A DNA stretch of 64,000 bases from Solea solea (lineage: Eukaryota > Chordata > Actinopteri > Pleuronectiformes > Soleidae), in NCBI RefSeq assembly GCF_958295425.1, contig NC_081149.1, positions 20,742,972-20,806,971 on the forward strand, in the 5' to 3' direction. Shown one piece after another: positions 13,801 through 25,185 of the stretch; the first letter of the stretch is position 1, and every line of letters starts with the position of its first letter. The translations under genes and the position numbers were made by a program. The notes beneath the pieces are model-generated. The model was not told the DNA's origin, did not search any database, and saw only the letters and a list, made by a program, of their open reading frames with translations.

Positions 13801-16800
13801 TCATCTCTGCGCACAAGCCTTTTCTACATCAGCAATGGTTTTTGGTGTGTCAGAAGACAATATCAGAGGGCCCCCCTGGTCTCGGATCATCACATCATCC
13901 TCGATCCTGATGCCCAAGCCACGGAAACGATCAGGAGCCTGGTCATTGTCCTTACAGATGTACAACCCTAGAAAAGCAGAAATTGCATGAAAGCAGCAAA
14001 AACACGAGACGCATAGAAGAGGGGTAGTTCACCATATTAACTTCGTATAGAGGAAAATGTGAGTGTTTTTAACCCAAATTTTTACTTATGATAAACAGCC
14101 CCATCTGAATCAGATTGAGAAAAAAAACTAAGGTTAGGGAATTAAAAGTCTAGTAGAGTCATACCTGGTTCTATAGTGATGGCCATTCCTGGCTGTAGAG
14201 GCTGTGAGCGGGACAGCTCAGGAGTGTCGTGGACATCCATGCCTAGGTAATGTCCAACATGGTGGGGGCAGTACCGTCGAGCAGCCTAGGAGGTGAAAAT
14301 AGTTGAATAAATATGAAGTCAGAACAAGGGCCTTTCTGCATGGAGTTTGCATGTTCCCAACATGTGTGAGTCGGTTTTCTCTGGATTCTCTGGTTTCCAC
14401 CCACAGTCCAAAAACATGCAGTATGGGGATTAGGTAAATTGGACACTCAAAATTGACCATAGGTGTGAGAGTGAGAGTGGATGGTTGTTTGTGTCTATGT
14501 GGCCCTGTAATGGACTGGTGAACTGTCCAGGGTGACATTTTCTACCTACATTTATGAAGCATGACTAAATTCAGGATTAATCCCAGTGTCATTTCCAATA
14601 CTGTACAGTATATACCAGATTATTACCTGCAGTACATCAGAATCACTTGCACTGGTCTTGATGATCCCAAGCCTCCTGAGCTGTTGTCCCAGCAGAGCCA
14701 GCATGGTGCTGTAGATATGATCTAGACTGACACCAGGGGAACACAGAGAAATACAGGAGCGCTGCACTTCCAGGACAGCTTCATAAAGCTCCGCCTGGGT
14801 GGGGCTGAATCTGACGGCAGAGAGGACAGGGCGTCATACATATAAGGCAGAGAGTTTGTGTCTCTCGTGCATAATAAGACAATAATCAAACACCCAGCCA
14901 TATCGCATTTTTTAATTTCACTCAAGGTCCAGTGTGTTTTGGAGAGTTTATGCTCTGCAGAAATAAGCCTTTTATATGTACTATACGAGGGACCTTGCTT
15001 TATGGAGGTTGCCATCTTGCCCTAATATATTTCTACAGCAGCCTGAATGGACAAAGCAGCCACAGAGGGAATTTGATATTCTGATGCAGAAGCTTACTAC
15101 ACAAACAATGACATTTCCGTCTGGGAGAGTGGAGGGAGCTGTGAAAGTGAGTGTTTTCATCCTTTCTGGTATGCAAAGGCCACCATAGTTCCCTGACACA
15201 CAATCACCGTTAAATTTGAGTATTTTTTTCACACTGGACCTTTAAGTTAACCAAATGTAAAACTACTCACAATAAGAGAAAAACATTTAAGCAAATTATT
15301 TGCATTTACATTCAAATGACATCAAAACTAACTTCCTGTGTGTGTGTATAATTTTTATATGATGCGAGTTATCACCATAGCTGTGGTGCAATTGTATGTT
15401 TTGGCATAGGCATGATTTGTACATCGTGTACAAGTGGATCATTATGACTTTATTGTGTCAGACTTACTTTCCATTTACTGGCCATGTTCGAGTGATATCA
15501 CTGACGTAACCAAAGTATTCACAACCACCATCGAGCAGCACCAGTTCACCATCCTGGTGCAGTAGAGGAGGGGAAAATAAATAAACATACTGTATGAACA
15601 TATTTACTTATATGACAAGTTTGATCCTTTGGCACATGCAGCATCTTCCTTTACCTTTATGACCTGGTTGTTGTTTATATAGTGAAGAGTGTTGGCCCGA
15701 TTACCTCCAGCAACCACAGGAGGATAAGCCAGGAAGTTTGCACCATGCAGCCGATTCTCAAAGTCAAACTGGAATAAGATTTAATGTTAATAAGGAGGGG
15801 CCAAGTAAATGAATGTGAATGTGTGTCAGTGTAAATATTGTGGTGTGACCACAAATAAATCAGTGCAAGGAATATGAGAAAAAGAAAAGAAGAGTCAGGG
15901 GACATAAATTCAGAAGGCAGTCTTTAATGTGGCCCAGGACCCTTTGCACTCATAACTAACTCAACTAATCACAGACGTTCTTTGGTATCTCATCTTCTTC
16001 CCTGCACAATTCATTCAACGTTTAGCTATAATTCTATTTTCCTTTTCAGTTAATGTGCTATATTAATGTAATAAACCAACTGACAGGATGGCCCTGTTCA
16101 GTCTCTGCGCTAATATGGACTGGCAACATACTGTACGTCCTTAGAGATCTGTTCACAAGTGGACAGCTTGTGATCAGATCACCCGAGTTCATCTGATCAC
16201 ACATGGCATGAAAATAGATCATGAATGTGTCTCCTCCTGTGTCTGTCTGTGGAAAGTAATTTCTGTTCTCAAAAACGTGTTTTTGCTCATGTCACTATAG
16301 TGATGCATCAGTTGTCAATATATGTGTGTGTGTCAGTATAAGCAAGAAAAACAATGGTAAAAGTACAGTATGGTGATAAGTGTTAAAATTGTGACAGTGG
16401 TCAGAAAAAGATCAACGTATGGGCTCTGAGAAATGAAAACATTCTCTTTACAGAGTGTAACTGTAAAGGGTCAGAGGATGTCAGCTTTGCAGGTGGTCTT
16501 AATTGCATCCTTTTGCACTTCTAAAAGAATGTAGCCACATCTGTCCCAGACCACCTTGGATTGTGGTTCAAGTGATTGGATCTCGAGACAAATCGAGGAA
16601 GCATTTTGCGTTAGAGCTGTCTACTTGTGATCAGATCACTCCGGATGGATGCTAGAACCTGATCTGAAGGAGCTCAGCGTAATCTGATTTTCATTATGGG
16701 CATATAAACATACATACATACATGCTTGAAGATGACAGAAAAATGCTTTCTGTGTGACCCTTGATAAAAAGTTGTCAGGACTGTAACTAAATGTGTGGTT

Positions 16801-19800
16801 TCTGTCAGCTTGTCAATTCTAATGAGGATTCATCTATTACTTTTACAGTAACTGAATAACCCATGATACTTATGGGCACAGTAGTTATATCAGATCATAT
16901 AGATATACGAAGAAGATATATCAGATTATAAAATGCAGATCGTAAGGACACGCATGATAGTGAAAGTCAAGTGTAGTCCGGAAAGATTTTCAGTTACCTT
17001 TGCAAAGAGGACAGCTTCATCCACGTCTCCTTGAGACAGCGCCATCGTCCTCCTAAAAGCCTGAAAGACAAGGTTGAGCAGGTGTTATGTTAAAAAGTGT
17101 TGGGCAGTTACATGAAAAAATTGCCTTGCTTGCAGGTAGCAGAAGCAATAAGCTACAGTCATGTGAAAAAATTAGGACACGCCATAAAATATTCAGTTAT
17201 TCATTAAGAAATGTTCACATATTGATATCTAATCTTGTATTTATTTATCTCTGGAAAAGAAAGTGATCTGGTTGCAGGTAAACAGCAAAAAATAACATTA
17301 TTTTACTCATTAAACAAAAGACATCAACATAAATGCATATTCTAAAAGGAAAAAGGGTGTCCTAAAAAGTTAGGACACCCTACCCCCTAATACACTGTAG
17401 AATTCATGATGGATTCTATGATTGTGAGCTGGCCAGGTCCTGCTGCAGCAAAGCATCCAAACCATGACACTTCTACATCCATGCTTCATAGTTGGTATGA
17501 GGTTCTTTTCCTGGAATGCTGTATTTGGTGTGCGCTAAACATGTCCTCAATGTTCAAAGAACATTATTCCAGAAGTCCTGTTCTTTGTCTACGTTCTCTC
17601 TGGCAAACTTCAGTGTGGCCTTAATGTTTCTCTTGGAGAGTAAAGGTTTCCTCCTTGCACACCTCCCGTGAAAATTAAACTTGTGCAGTCTCTTTCAGAT
17701 TGTAGAGGCATGCACTTACACATCAACAGTCGCCAGAGCTTGCTGTCTTGCGGTCTGCTCTCAGGATGAACTTGCTTGGACGGCCAGACCTGTGCATGTT
17801 GGCAGTTGTTTTGAATGTCCGCCACCATTTTCCAGACAGTGGAATGGCTGATTTCAAACTCTTTTGAGATCTTTTTAAATCCCTTACCAGACTCATAAGC
17901 TGCAACACTCTTCTTTCTGAAGGCCTCAGACAGGTCTTTCTATCTCACCATGGTGTTCACGCTCACGTCAACAGTCAGGAGCACACCAAACTGAATGTCT
18001 GTGGTTTAAATAGGGCAAGTCTCCTTCAAAATGCTGAGTAACAATGTTTTAATCATGTGCACCTGATGTGATACACTGTGTGTGATATCAGCCATTTTAA
18101 GTGGGGAAAAATGTGGGGGTCTCCTAATTTATTCCTCACCAGAAATTGCACACATGACTGTATTATACACCAACCTGTGCTGTTATGCGACCTGCTTCCT
18201 GCATGAGCACCACCTCTGCTGAGCTCTTGAGGGCCCGGAGAGAGTGGATCAGGGGCCTGAGAGTGCGCGGCATGGGCCCCACCTCCAGCAGAGGATTTAC
18301 ATGAGCCTGGTGGAGTCGGGGGTGAACAGGCTGAGAGTTATCGTACCACAGCAGAGTGCCTGAAAGAGTATTGTTTAATGGGTTTATTACGTTACATTAC
18401 AAAAGAAAGCCACTCAGTACTTTGTAATAATAAGGTCATAGTTGTCTTAACCCTATAACTGTGACCATTGTACAAAACATTCACCTTGACTCACTTACAG
18501 CATGGTATTGTACAGAGACCTTCAAGTTTTTGTCAGCTGTCAATCTGTCAAGGTGAAGTCTGTACTGGTCAAACCTTCAAAAAGGGAGTTTGTTTTGCAA
18601 TTTTTAAAAACAGTCTATGATGTGATAGTACAATTGGAGATAGAGGGGAAACACTGAGAGAGCGGAATGTAAACAGCAGAACCAGGGACCTGCTTCTTAT
18701 TGAATGTATTTGAGAGGGTTTTTGTATTAATTTAGAAATTGCAGGTTAACAAAATAAAAATCCTTTAGCTGGAATTGAACAATGGTTGTTGTACCTCAGT
18801 GAAATCACAGCTCCACTGTTTCAACATTTACTGTAAAAAATACATTTCTGACAGGCATCCTCACACTTTCACATCCACGCACCTTTAAGGGAGCGGAGCA
18901 CCAAACCCAGTTCTTCAGTGCTATGAACTCTCTCTATGCCGGTCAAAGCGGCAGCCCCATCCTTCCCTGACCGAGGCCCGTCCCACAGCTCTCGCCCTGG
19001 GTCTCTGCGGGGCACAAACAAGATGGCCTGATCCGGTCGCCCTTTCCCATGAAGAACCAAGGCACTGTCTGGCTCGAGGAAGCCAGTGAGATAGAGGAAA
19101 TCCTGGGAAACATTTGATTCCTAGTTATTTGGTGAAGGTATGTCAGAATTTCAATTACTAACGCAACCAACAAGATATGATATATAAAAAAAGGGTTTAC
19201 ATTAGCACTAGAAATGCTTCTTTGTACCCAAGTTTTTCAGGATGAGATGATTTAAACTGTTTGATTCTCTGTTATCACTATGGCTGGGAGGATATGCTTT
19301 GACACGATTCAATTGTATCACGATTACTTCAGTGCCAAGTCAATGTTTTTGGATATCAATGTACAATATCCAAAAATCAATGCACAACACATGTCAGACA
19401 TTCAGCCTGACATTAATCTAAAATGAATGAAACAGCGGTACATCACACAATAAAATAAATTGTGCACAAGCTGTTTATGATAAAATAAAATAATAATCAG
19501 GCCAAATTAGAAAATATAGTGATTTTGTCTTAGCTTTGCCTTGTGCTGTAAGAAATAAAATGTGGGGCCGAAATGAAGAGCCTCTCTAAACAGGACACAG
19601 CACAAATGTGAGCCTTCAAATTAAAATTAAAATGTTTTTTTCAAAATACTGGACTGCATTTGACTGATAAACAGAACTTCCAATACTTTTAAGTACATTT
19701 ACAACTGCTGCTTTTAGCTGTGTCTGTTTATCAAGCTGTAGAAATATCACAAATAATGCTGGGATAGACAATTTTTATGTCTAAAAAGATGCAACATGAC

Positions 19801-22800
19801 ACCAAACACGCACCTGGTTCTGGTGGAAGTGATAAGGGATGTCATTGCTCATGTAGCGGGTGGGATGGGACAAAACAATGACGACATGGGTGCTAGAGGA
19901 TGCAGACGGTCCCAATCTGTCTGCCTGCGCCTCAATAAGAGAGGCCAGCCGGTGTCTACGGAGCTCGTACTCCGTCTGACTCAAGCCCGGGGTCACGTCA
20001 CCTGAGGAACACAGGTCAGAAATGTGGTGTCATGCAAAAACAAGTGACGCAAAATAAGGAGGGGGGGGAAGATAAATACCCTGCACAACATAAATACTAA
20101 CAGCAGTATACCAAGGGGGAAAGTGAAGTAGAGAAAACATGTATTCCAACTCTACCATTGTATAAATGCAGTATCAGAGGCCTCACAGATCAGTAGGAGC
20201 TGAATTTTGAAGAAATTCCCAAAATTTGTTCCTGGGATATCAACAAACAGAGTTTGTGAGTTCATAGTCAAATGGACATAAGCCTATTTCCATAAATCAC
20301 AGATAATTATCAAGTTTTCATTTCAATTTTTAATTGGTGCAACTTCAATGACCAATTACATGTGCTGTAAAGCATCACGTGACCACTCCGCCAATCATAT
20401 CAGTGAATTGGGATGAGCATGGCAACTAGTCACTGAGCGAGAGACAAACTCAAGGAGATGAGGGAAGGGAGAATAAAATAATGATTGGAGAAAAGTAACT
20501 TCACACTGCGTGATGTGAATAAAGAGACATGTAGACAACACAGAGATTTGTAGGCTTTCATTAGTGCTGTTGTTAAATACACCAGACTCCTCTGTTAAAT
20601 GTTGAGATTTTAGACATTTCTTTGCTAAATGTTGGAGATTAACACATGTTTTCAGGATTTTGAAGTCTTTTTAATTGATCTACAGTTCGGCATTGAATGG
20701 TTTGATTCCTGTGTCGGACGTCTTGCTCATAACTCTTCCTGTGACGACACTCTGGTGGTTGACAGTCTCAGTTCACTTGGAACCTTGCCAGAGCAGGTAC
20801 TAAAAAAAGTACCAGGTACTATCGCTAATGGTAAAGCAAAAAAAAAGAAAAGAAGTCCCGTGCCGAGGCAAGTCGAGTCGCGCTGAAACCATGTAGTGGA
20901 AAAGTGGCATATGACGTTTATCGTTTTCTCTCCACCACCACAAATCATTCTCACACAAACAAAAACAGAGTGAAAGCAAAAGGAGAAAAACCCAGTCGTG
21001 TCCTCTGATGTTGTTTATGCGGTGCTTTGGTATTTTTTCTGTTGTGAATCTGTCTTTGCTCAAGGAAGTTTTCACTATCTAGACCTCTTGGAATAATAAT
21101 TCTCTAATCATACACAAGTGTATGAACGTTTAACGCCCAAAAGAAATAACTATGTCTTGAGCCTGTTGCTAAAAGGCATACAGTACATGTGTTGGTTCTT
21201 GGCACAACACTGCACCACTATACTCACCATGTTTAATGAGGTGTGGATGTGTGAAAGGGCTGGGCTGGCCCAGGTACCGATGTGGAACTGTCTTTGGTTT
21301 CAAACCTCCTGGTTTCAACGAAATGCTTCTGTACGAGCACCAAAAACAACCTGCAGACAGAAAAATGAGTAATAGAAAGTTTCTAATAAAAAATTTAACA
21401 ATATTATGGATCTTTGTTACCTTTGACATCTTTGGATATTGTCAGTTCAAAGAAACAGGAGGTTTTAAGGTGTTGAATTGTGAAACACGATACTAGCCTA
21501 GTAAAAAACCACCAAGGAAAAGAGGACGGCTCTCTATAGAGCCATGAAGACTGCAGAGAGGATCACTGGATCTGACCTCAAATCCATAGGTACTCTCTAC
21601 ATGACTGATGGCAAAAGCCATAATGGAAGGAAATAATATGTCTCAACTTACTACCCAGTATCTCCATACTCCTTATGAATTAAAGCTGTATTAAAGTGCA
21701 TAACTTGTGGTGAGTTTGGTTGTTGAATGTTGAATGTTATCATTCTGCCTCTGTTTGGTCTTTGTGAACGAAAACAACGTAACAACATTTGTATGCTGCG
21801 TCCTTCATCTGAAAACAGGCTCTGTCAAGCAACACTATCAGAAACGCAGCACAGGAGCCCTGCCAGGTTAGTGTGGATGACAGCTGTGTCCGCAGTAGAA
21901 TTTAACTGAGCAGTGTCGATGTAGCCTAAGCACCATGGGGCAGGCAAGGTAAGAAGCATTTATCCCGTAAAACTGGTGACTGACAGGTTTTTTTTGAACA
22001 GATTAATTTATTTTGGAAATTTTTAGTGGGTGCTTTGCTGTATTAGCAATCACTGGATACCTGCAATGTGATACGTGACACGATACGCGTAATCAAGATA
22101 TTGCAAGACAATCATAGAGTGATACGTCACGATATCTGCCTAACTGAAGAATACAAAACGTCTGTGAACAGTTAAAAGTGCAGGAACAAAGTCTCCACCA
22201 TTATCCTTTCCCTCATTCATTTGTGCTGTGCTGCTGCAAGGAGACATGGTCGCAAGTTCAACTCCACCCCTGGCTGATTGTACTCAATGCCATTGTAAGT
22301 CGCTTTGGATAAAGCGTCCGCTAAATAACATGTAACGTAATGTAATGTAAAAAAGTTATAAATAAATAAAGATTATTATGGACTCTTTGACTTTGTACGC
22401 TATTTGTCATGTCAGGACAAAGTGCAATAGGCTTGCACAATGTGCAGGATTCTTATATACAAGCAGCAGTGTTCATAATGTTCATGTTAGTGTGCGAGTA
22501 GCTTTATGTCTGTTTTATGTCTTAACTCTAAGAGAATTGCACAAAAACACCTATGCACCAGTAGTGATTGCATGTACAAATGTCAAATAAAACATGTGGA
22601 ATAAGAGGTCACTTGGTACTATTGACTGAATATTTAACAATACACTATAAAATGTTACTCCAAAAACAAGCAGCTGTCAAATAAATGTAGTGGGGTAAAG
22701 GGTTTAATATTTCTTATGTGTGGGTAATGGAGTACACCCATAAAGAAACTAAAATTGAGAGATATTATACACAATATAGTGGAAAAGGTAGTACCACACA

Positions 22801-24741
22801 GTGTTGGACCCACCTCTGTTCCACAGAGGCCGCGGCAGCAGTTTGACTGTAGACCGCAGCACAGTGCTGGCCGAGGGCAACATTGCTGCTGCAACTGGAG
22901 GACACACACACGAAGCTGTGTTACCGCATGTCGTACAGCAGCTCTACACCGGAAGAGTCACATTCAGTCAACAAGGTCATCACACTATATATTTACACAC
23001 ACAGTCATGTGTTGCTGCTGCGACTTACCGGCGTTAAATGTTATAAAAGAAACATGTATCTCGTTAGTTTCACAGAAACCCTAGCTAGCTACTCTGTTGC
23101 TCTCATATCACTTGACTTATCCACATTCATTCGTTTCTAGGGGGATTAGTAACCCTGGGTATGGCTTCTCAGGCAGAGGCGTCGGTCCCGCCTCCTTTTC
23201 ATGATTACTAATAGATCTCACTATTTTTTTAAAACATACATTACTTGCATTTGATTGAAACTGTCTGGGATGTAACTGCTGTTTAATAGCACATGAGGGG
23301 AGAAATGTGACGAAACTCATCTAATAGATGAGACTACACAATGAACAATCACTTCTCAAAGGCAATGAATAAATCCATTTAAAACAAACAGATTTTTTGA
23401 GGTACTGACACACATTATCATGACTCTTTTAATCACTTAATCATTCTTTCATCCATCCGTCCAGCACATCCCATGTTTAAGTTTTCATAGTTCAGGACAT
23501 GTGCAATAATGTCTCTGTGACTGTCTTTCTCAGTTAGTTTAGGATTTTGTAGTCTTTTGTTTATCTTTTTCTTATATTCTATGTTTTACTATATTCTGTA
23601 ATTGTTTGCACTGGAAATTATTATTATTTTTTTAAATTTGCATTGTGCAATGTCTTGTCTACCTTGATGGTAGGTGAGTCATCGTGGGACTCAAACAACA
23701 TGACTTTGAGTCCAGCAGGTTTCTTAAGGCTTTGGTACAGCGAGTGAGCAATTTACCAATTTCAGTTTCCATTTGGTAAAAGCTGCTGCCAATCTATGAG
23801 AAAAAGTGGCCAACATATCATATTCTGAAGATATGGTAGACTTTAGCAGGTATAGATTTTATTAGATGAGCCTTCTATTAAGTGGCTAATATTTGTAAGA
23901 GCTAGTGTTTGGACAGCAGCAAATTTGGCACAAGTCAATGTTAATAATGTCGCAACACGACATACAAGCATATTCAAATAGTTTAAAATCAAGCTTTAAA
24001 ATAAAAATCAAACCAAATTCATCTGTTTTCAGTCAAATGGGTCGGAAATGACGATAAAACCTTTACTTTTTGCTTGGTAAGCAGTTAGACTTATCCTTTG
24101 CCATGTTTCCATTACTTGGAATTAACCCGTGTGATGATGTAATGAAAATGTGCAGCTTTTAGAATGTTTTAGGATTTTTTTGAATGTGTTGTACAAATAC
24201 TTTGTTATATCCCAGTTTAGACATTCACCCATTCACAGGCTTCAACATGGGGTTAAGTGTCTTTGCTCAAGGAAACATATACACGAGCAGAACCAGGAAC
24301 CTTCCAGTTGAAAGACAACTCGTCCTACCACTGAGCTACCATGGCTCAATCCTTACTCCTCCCTTTTTTAATACTTTTACTTTAAGTACAACAAAAAAGT
24401 ACTTTTGAGACTTAAGTACAGTAAACGTTATATACTTTAAGATTTTTACTTAAGTGTAAAGTGAATTACGGATATGTGCAACTGTAGTTTTGACTAGTAA
24501 GAATGACGTTGCAGATATCGGTAGCGAATATAATATACCGGTTAAACGTTAGAACGGTTTCACGGCGGCTGCCTGACAGACACACACGAGGGCAGCAAAT
24601 GTCTGATATCTTTACAGGTCTGTCCAACCACTTGCCTGAGTGAAAACACCAGCGCGAGCAGTCAGGCGCAGTCAGTGAAGTGAAGCGGTGCTGAAACTCG
24701 GCTGCACTCGTCCCGTGTTTCTTCTGTGAACCCAACGGCAT
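13801..24741 (-). CDS. xpnpep3: Xaa-Pro aminopeptidase 3, mitochondrial (peptidase family M24B)
   Basis: Metalloaminopeptidase that removes an N-terminal residue preceding proline; family members act in mitochondria. Exons in minus-strand order: 24741-24636 (tentative), 21350-21228, 20001-19814, 19102-18883, 18359-18175, 17060-16998, 15768-15655, 15553-15468, 14810-14627, 14285-14165, 13967-13801, about 518 aa. The human enzyme, as I recall, is 507 aa. Family landmarks: [40 protein letters not shown]. Metal ligands are visible: Asp in LLDGGCE, Asp in SDITRTWP, His in [15 protein letters not shown], Glu in TIEPG and Glu in RIEDDV, so the active site looks intact. Exon 1 is inferred only: it uses a GC donor (CAG|GCAAGT), has the right phase and gives HSG-CFWCS, comparable to human SGCMLCS. 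All other joins use GT-AG. It shares a divergent promoter with st13. A Tc1-like element sits in the intron after exon 18359-18175. Confidence 0.93.
14335..14545 (+). repeat. LINE 3'-tail-type dispersed repeat in an xpnpep3 intron
   Basis: Contains the run common in fish genomes: GGAGTTTGCATGTTC, CCCACAGTCCAAAAACATGC, GGGGATTAGG, AATTGACCATAGGTGTGAG, GGCCCTGTAATGGACTGG. A second copy in the opposite orientation lies at about 25440-25685. Assignment to an L2/CR1-like LINE 3' end is from memory of similar repeats. Confidence 0.6.
15781..16990. repeat. xpnpep3 intron with GATC-rich dispersed repeat sequence
   Basis: Intron of about 1.2 kb. The stretch 16110-16700 has several TGATCAGATCA-like and ATCTGATC motifs and phrases such as GTCCCAGACCACCT, which recur in related form near 35190-35245 and 57280-57740. 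Probably an old DNA-element family; ends not definable. Confidence 0.4.
17156..18160 (-). mobile_element. Tc1/mariner-like element, degenerate, in an xpnpep3 intron
   Basis: About 1005 bp with inverted ends CAGTCATGTG at both termini, flanked by TA (17154-17155 and 18161-18162), the target duplication of Tc1/mariner transposons. Read on the minus strand, the interior resembles a Tc1-type transposase, including a KHG..SVMVW-like phrase near 17430-17490 (the SVMVWG region of Tc1 transposases), but broken by frameshifts and stops. It ends 14 bp from the 5' splice site of the xpnpep3 exon at 18359-18175. Confidence 0.8.
19200..19790. other. xpnpep3 intron, no gene seen
   Basis: AT-rich intron. 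The stretch near 19280-19340 (CACGATTCAATTGTATCACGATTAC) looks like part of a common fish repeat, but I could not delimit it. Confidence 0.4.
20795..20905 (+). repeat. Fragment of a palindromic MITE in an xpnpep3 intron
   Basis: Contains GGTACTAAAAAAAGTACC and, further on, ACCATGTAGTGGAAAAG, phrases that resemble the arms of short hAT-type repeats common in fish. A more decayed relative may lie at 26420-26510. No flanking duplication was identified. Confidence 0.4.
21725..21960 (+). repeat. Second copy of the repeat seen at 7670-7830
   Basis: Shares the order CCTCTGTTT..GTC, ATGCTGC, CATCTGAAAACAGG and TGTCAA with the ep300 intron 1 copy. Lies in the xpnpep3 intron between the tentative exon 1 and exon 2. 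Confidence 0.5.
22241..22350 (+). repeat. 5'-truncated tRNA-derived SINE
   Basis: Begins in the B-box region (AAGTTCAACTCCACCC) and runs through GGCTGATTGTACTCAATGCC, GTAAGTCGCTTTGGATAAA and a TGTAATGTAA tail. A longer copy of the same family lies on the minus strand at 47334-47502. Confidence 0.75.
22827..22975 (+). other. Unrecognised coding-like stretch with splice-like borders
   Basis: A 149-base stretch, GC-richer than its surroundings, that is open in one plus-strand frame and reads like protein (..[31 protein letters not shown]..). It is preceded by TTCCACAG and followed by GTCATC, so it resembles an internal exon. It lies antisense inside the long xpnpep3 intron and I see no adjoining exons. 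I do not recognise the family. It could be an exon fragment of a retrocopy or transposon, or chance. Confidence 0.25.
24220..24345 (-). repeat. tRNA-derived SINE-like repeat
   Basis: On the minus strand it reads GGTAGCTCAGTGGTAGG (A-box-like), then GGTTCCTGGTTCTGC (B-box-like), then TTGAGCAAAGACACTTAACC, a fish-type SINE body. It lies in the xpnpep3 first intron. Confidence 0.55.
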
Positions 24742-25185
24742 ACATCCCCGAACAGGTGCGTCTCACTTTAATCATTTAAGTGTATGGTTGCTGCAGCTCC
24801 GAGGTATTCTGCGTTTACAGGTCCATCCGTGCTGCAGGCTTAGCTAGCTAAGTGCGGCTATCATGCGTCAAATGTCCCTCACGTCACTGAGACAGATCCG
24901 CATTTCTAGAAACTTCTAGCATGTGGACGTTTATGGGTGTGATGCTTCACAGTGAACTGTACAGGTGTAGTTGGGTTATTGTGAGGTGTGAGTCGTGATC
25001 TCATTGAGACTTCTCTGGACCGTTATTCACTTCCTGCTGCTAGTTAGCGTAGCTAGCTTAGTTAGCGCCGTTGGAGTTAAACATTAGCGACTGAGCGCGT
25101 AAACAAGGGAGACTCTGTTAAGCTGTGGATTGTGTCTCTCTGTTTCCGCACACAGCGCACTCTGTAGTGAACGTGACGGAGCACC
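24742..25185. promoter_or_regulatory. Divergent promoter region shared by xpnpep3 and st13
   Basis: Only about 440 bp separate the st13 start codon from the tentative xpnpep3 start codon on the opposite strand. The sequence is CpG-enriched relative to the flanking introns. Human ST13 and XPNPEP3 are also head-to-head, which supports a conserved bidirectional promoter. Start sites are not resolved. Confidence 0.6.

Noticed and set aside
23020..23100. GTAAGT donor at 23025 on the minus strand as xpnpep3 exon 1
   Set aside because: In the required phase the frame has a stop (TAG) and no ATG before the donor.
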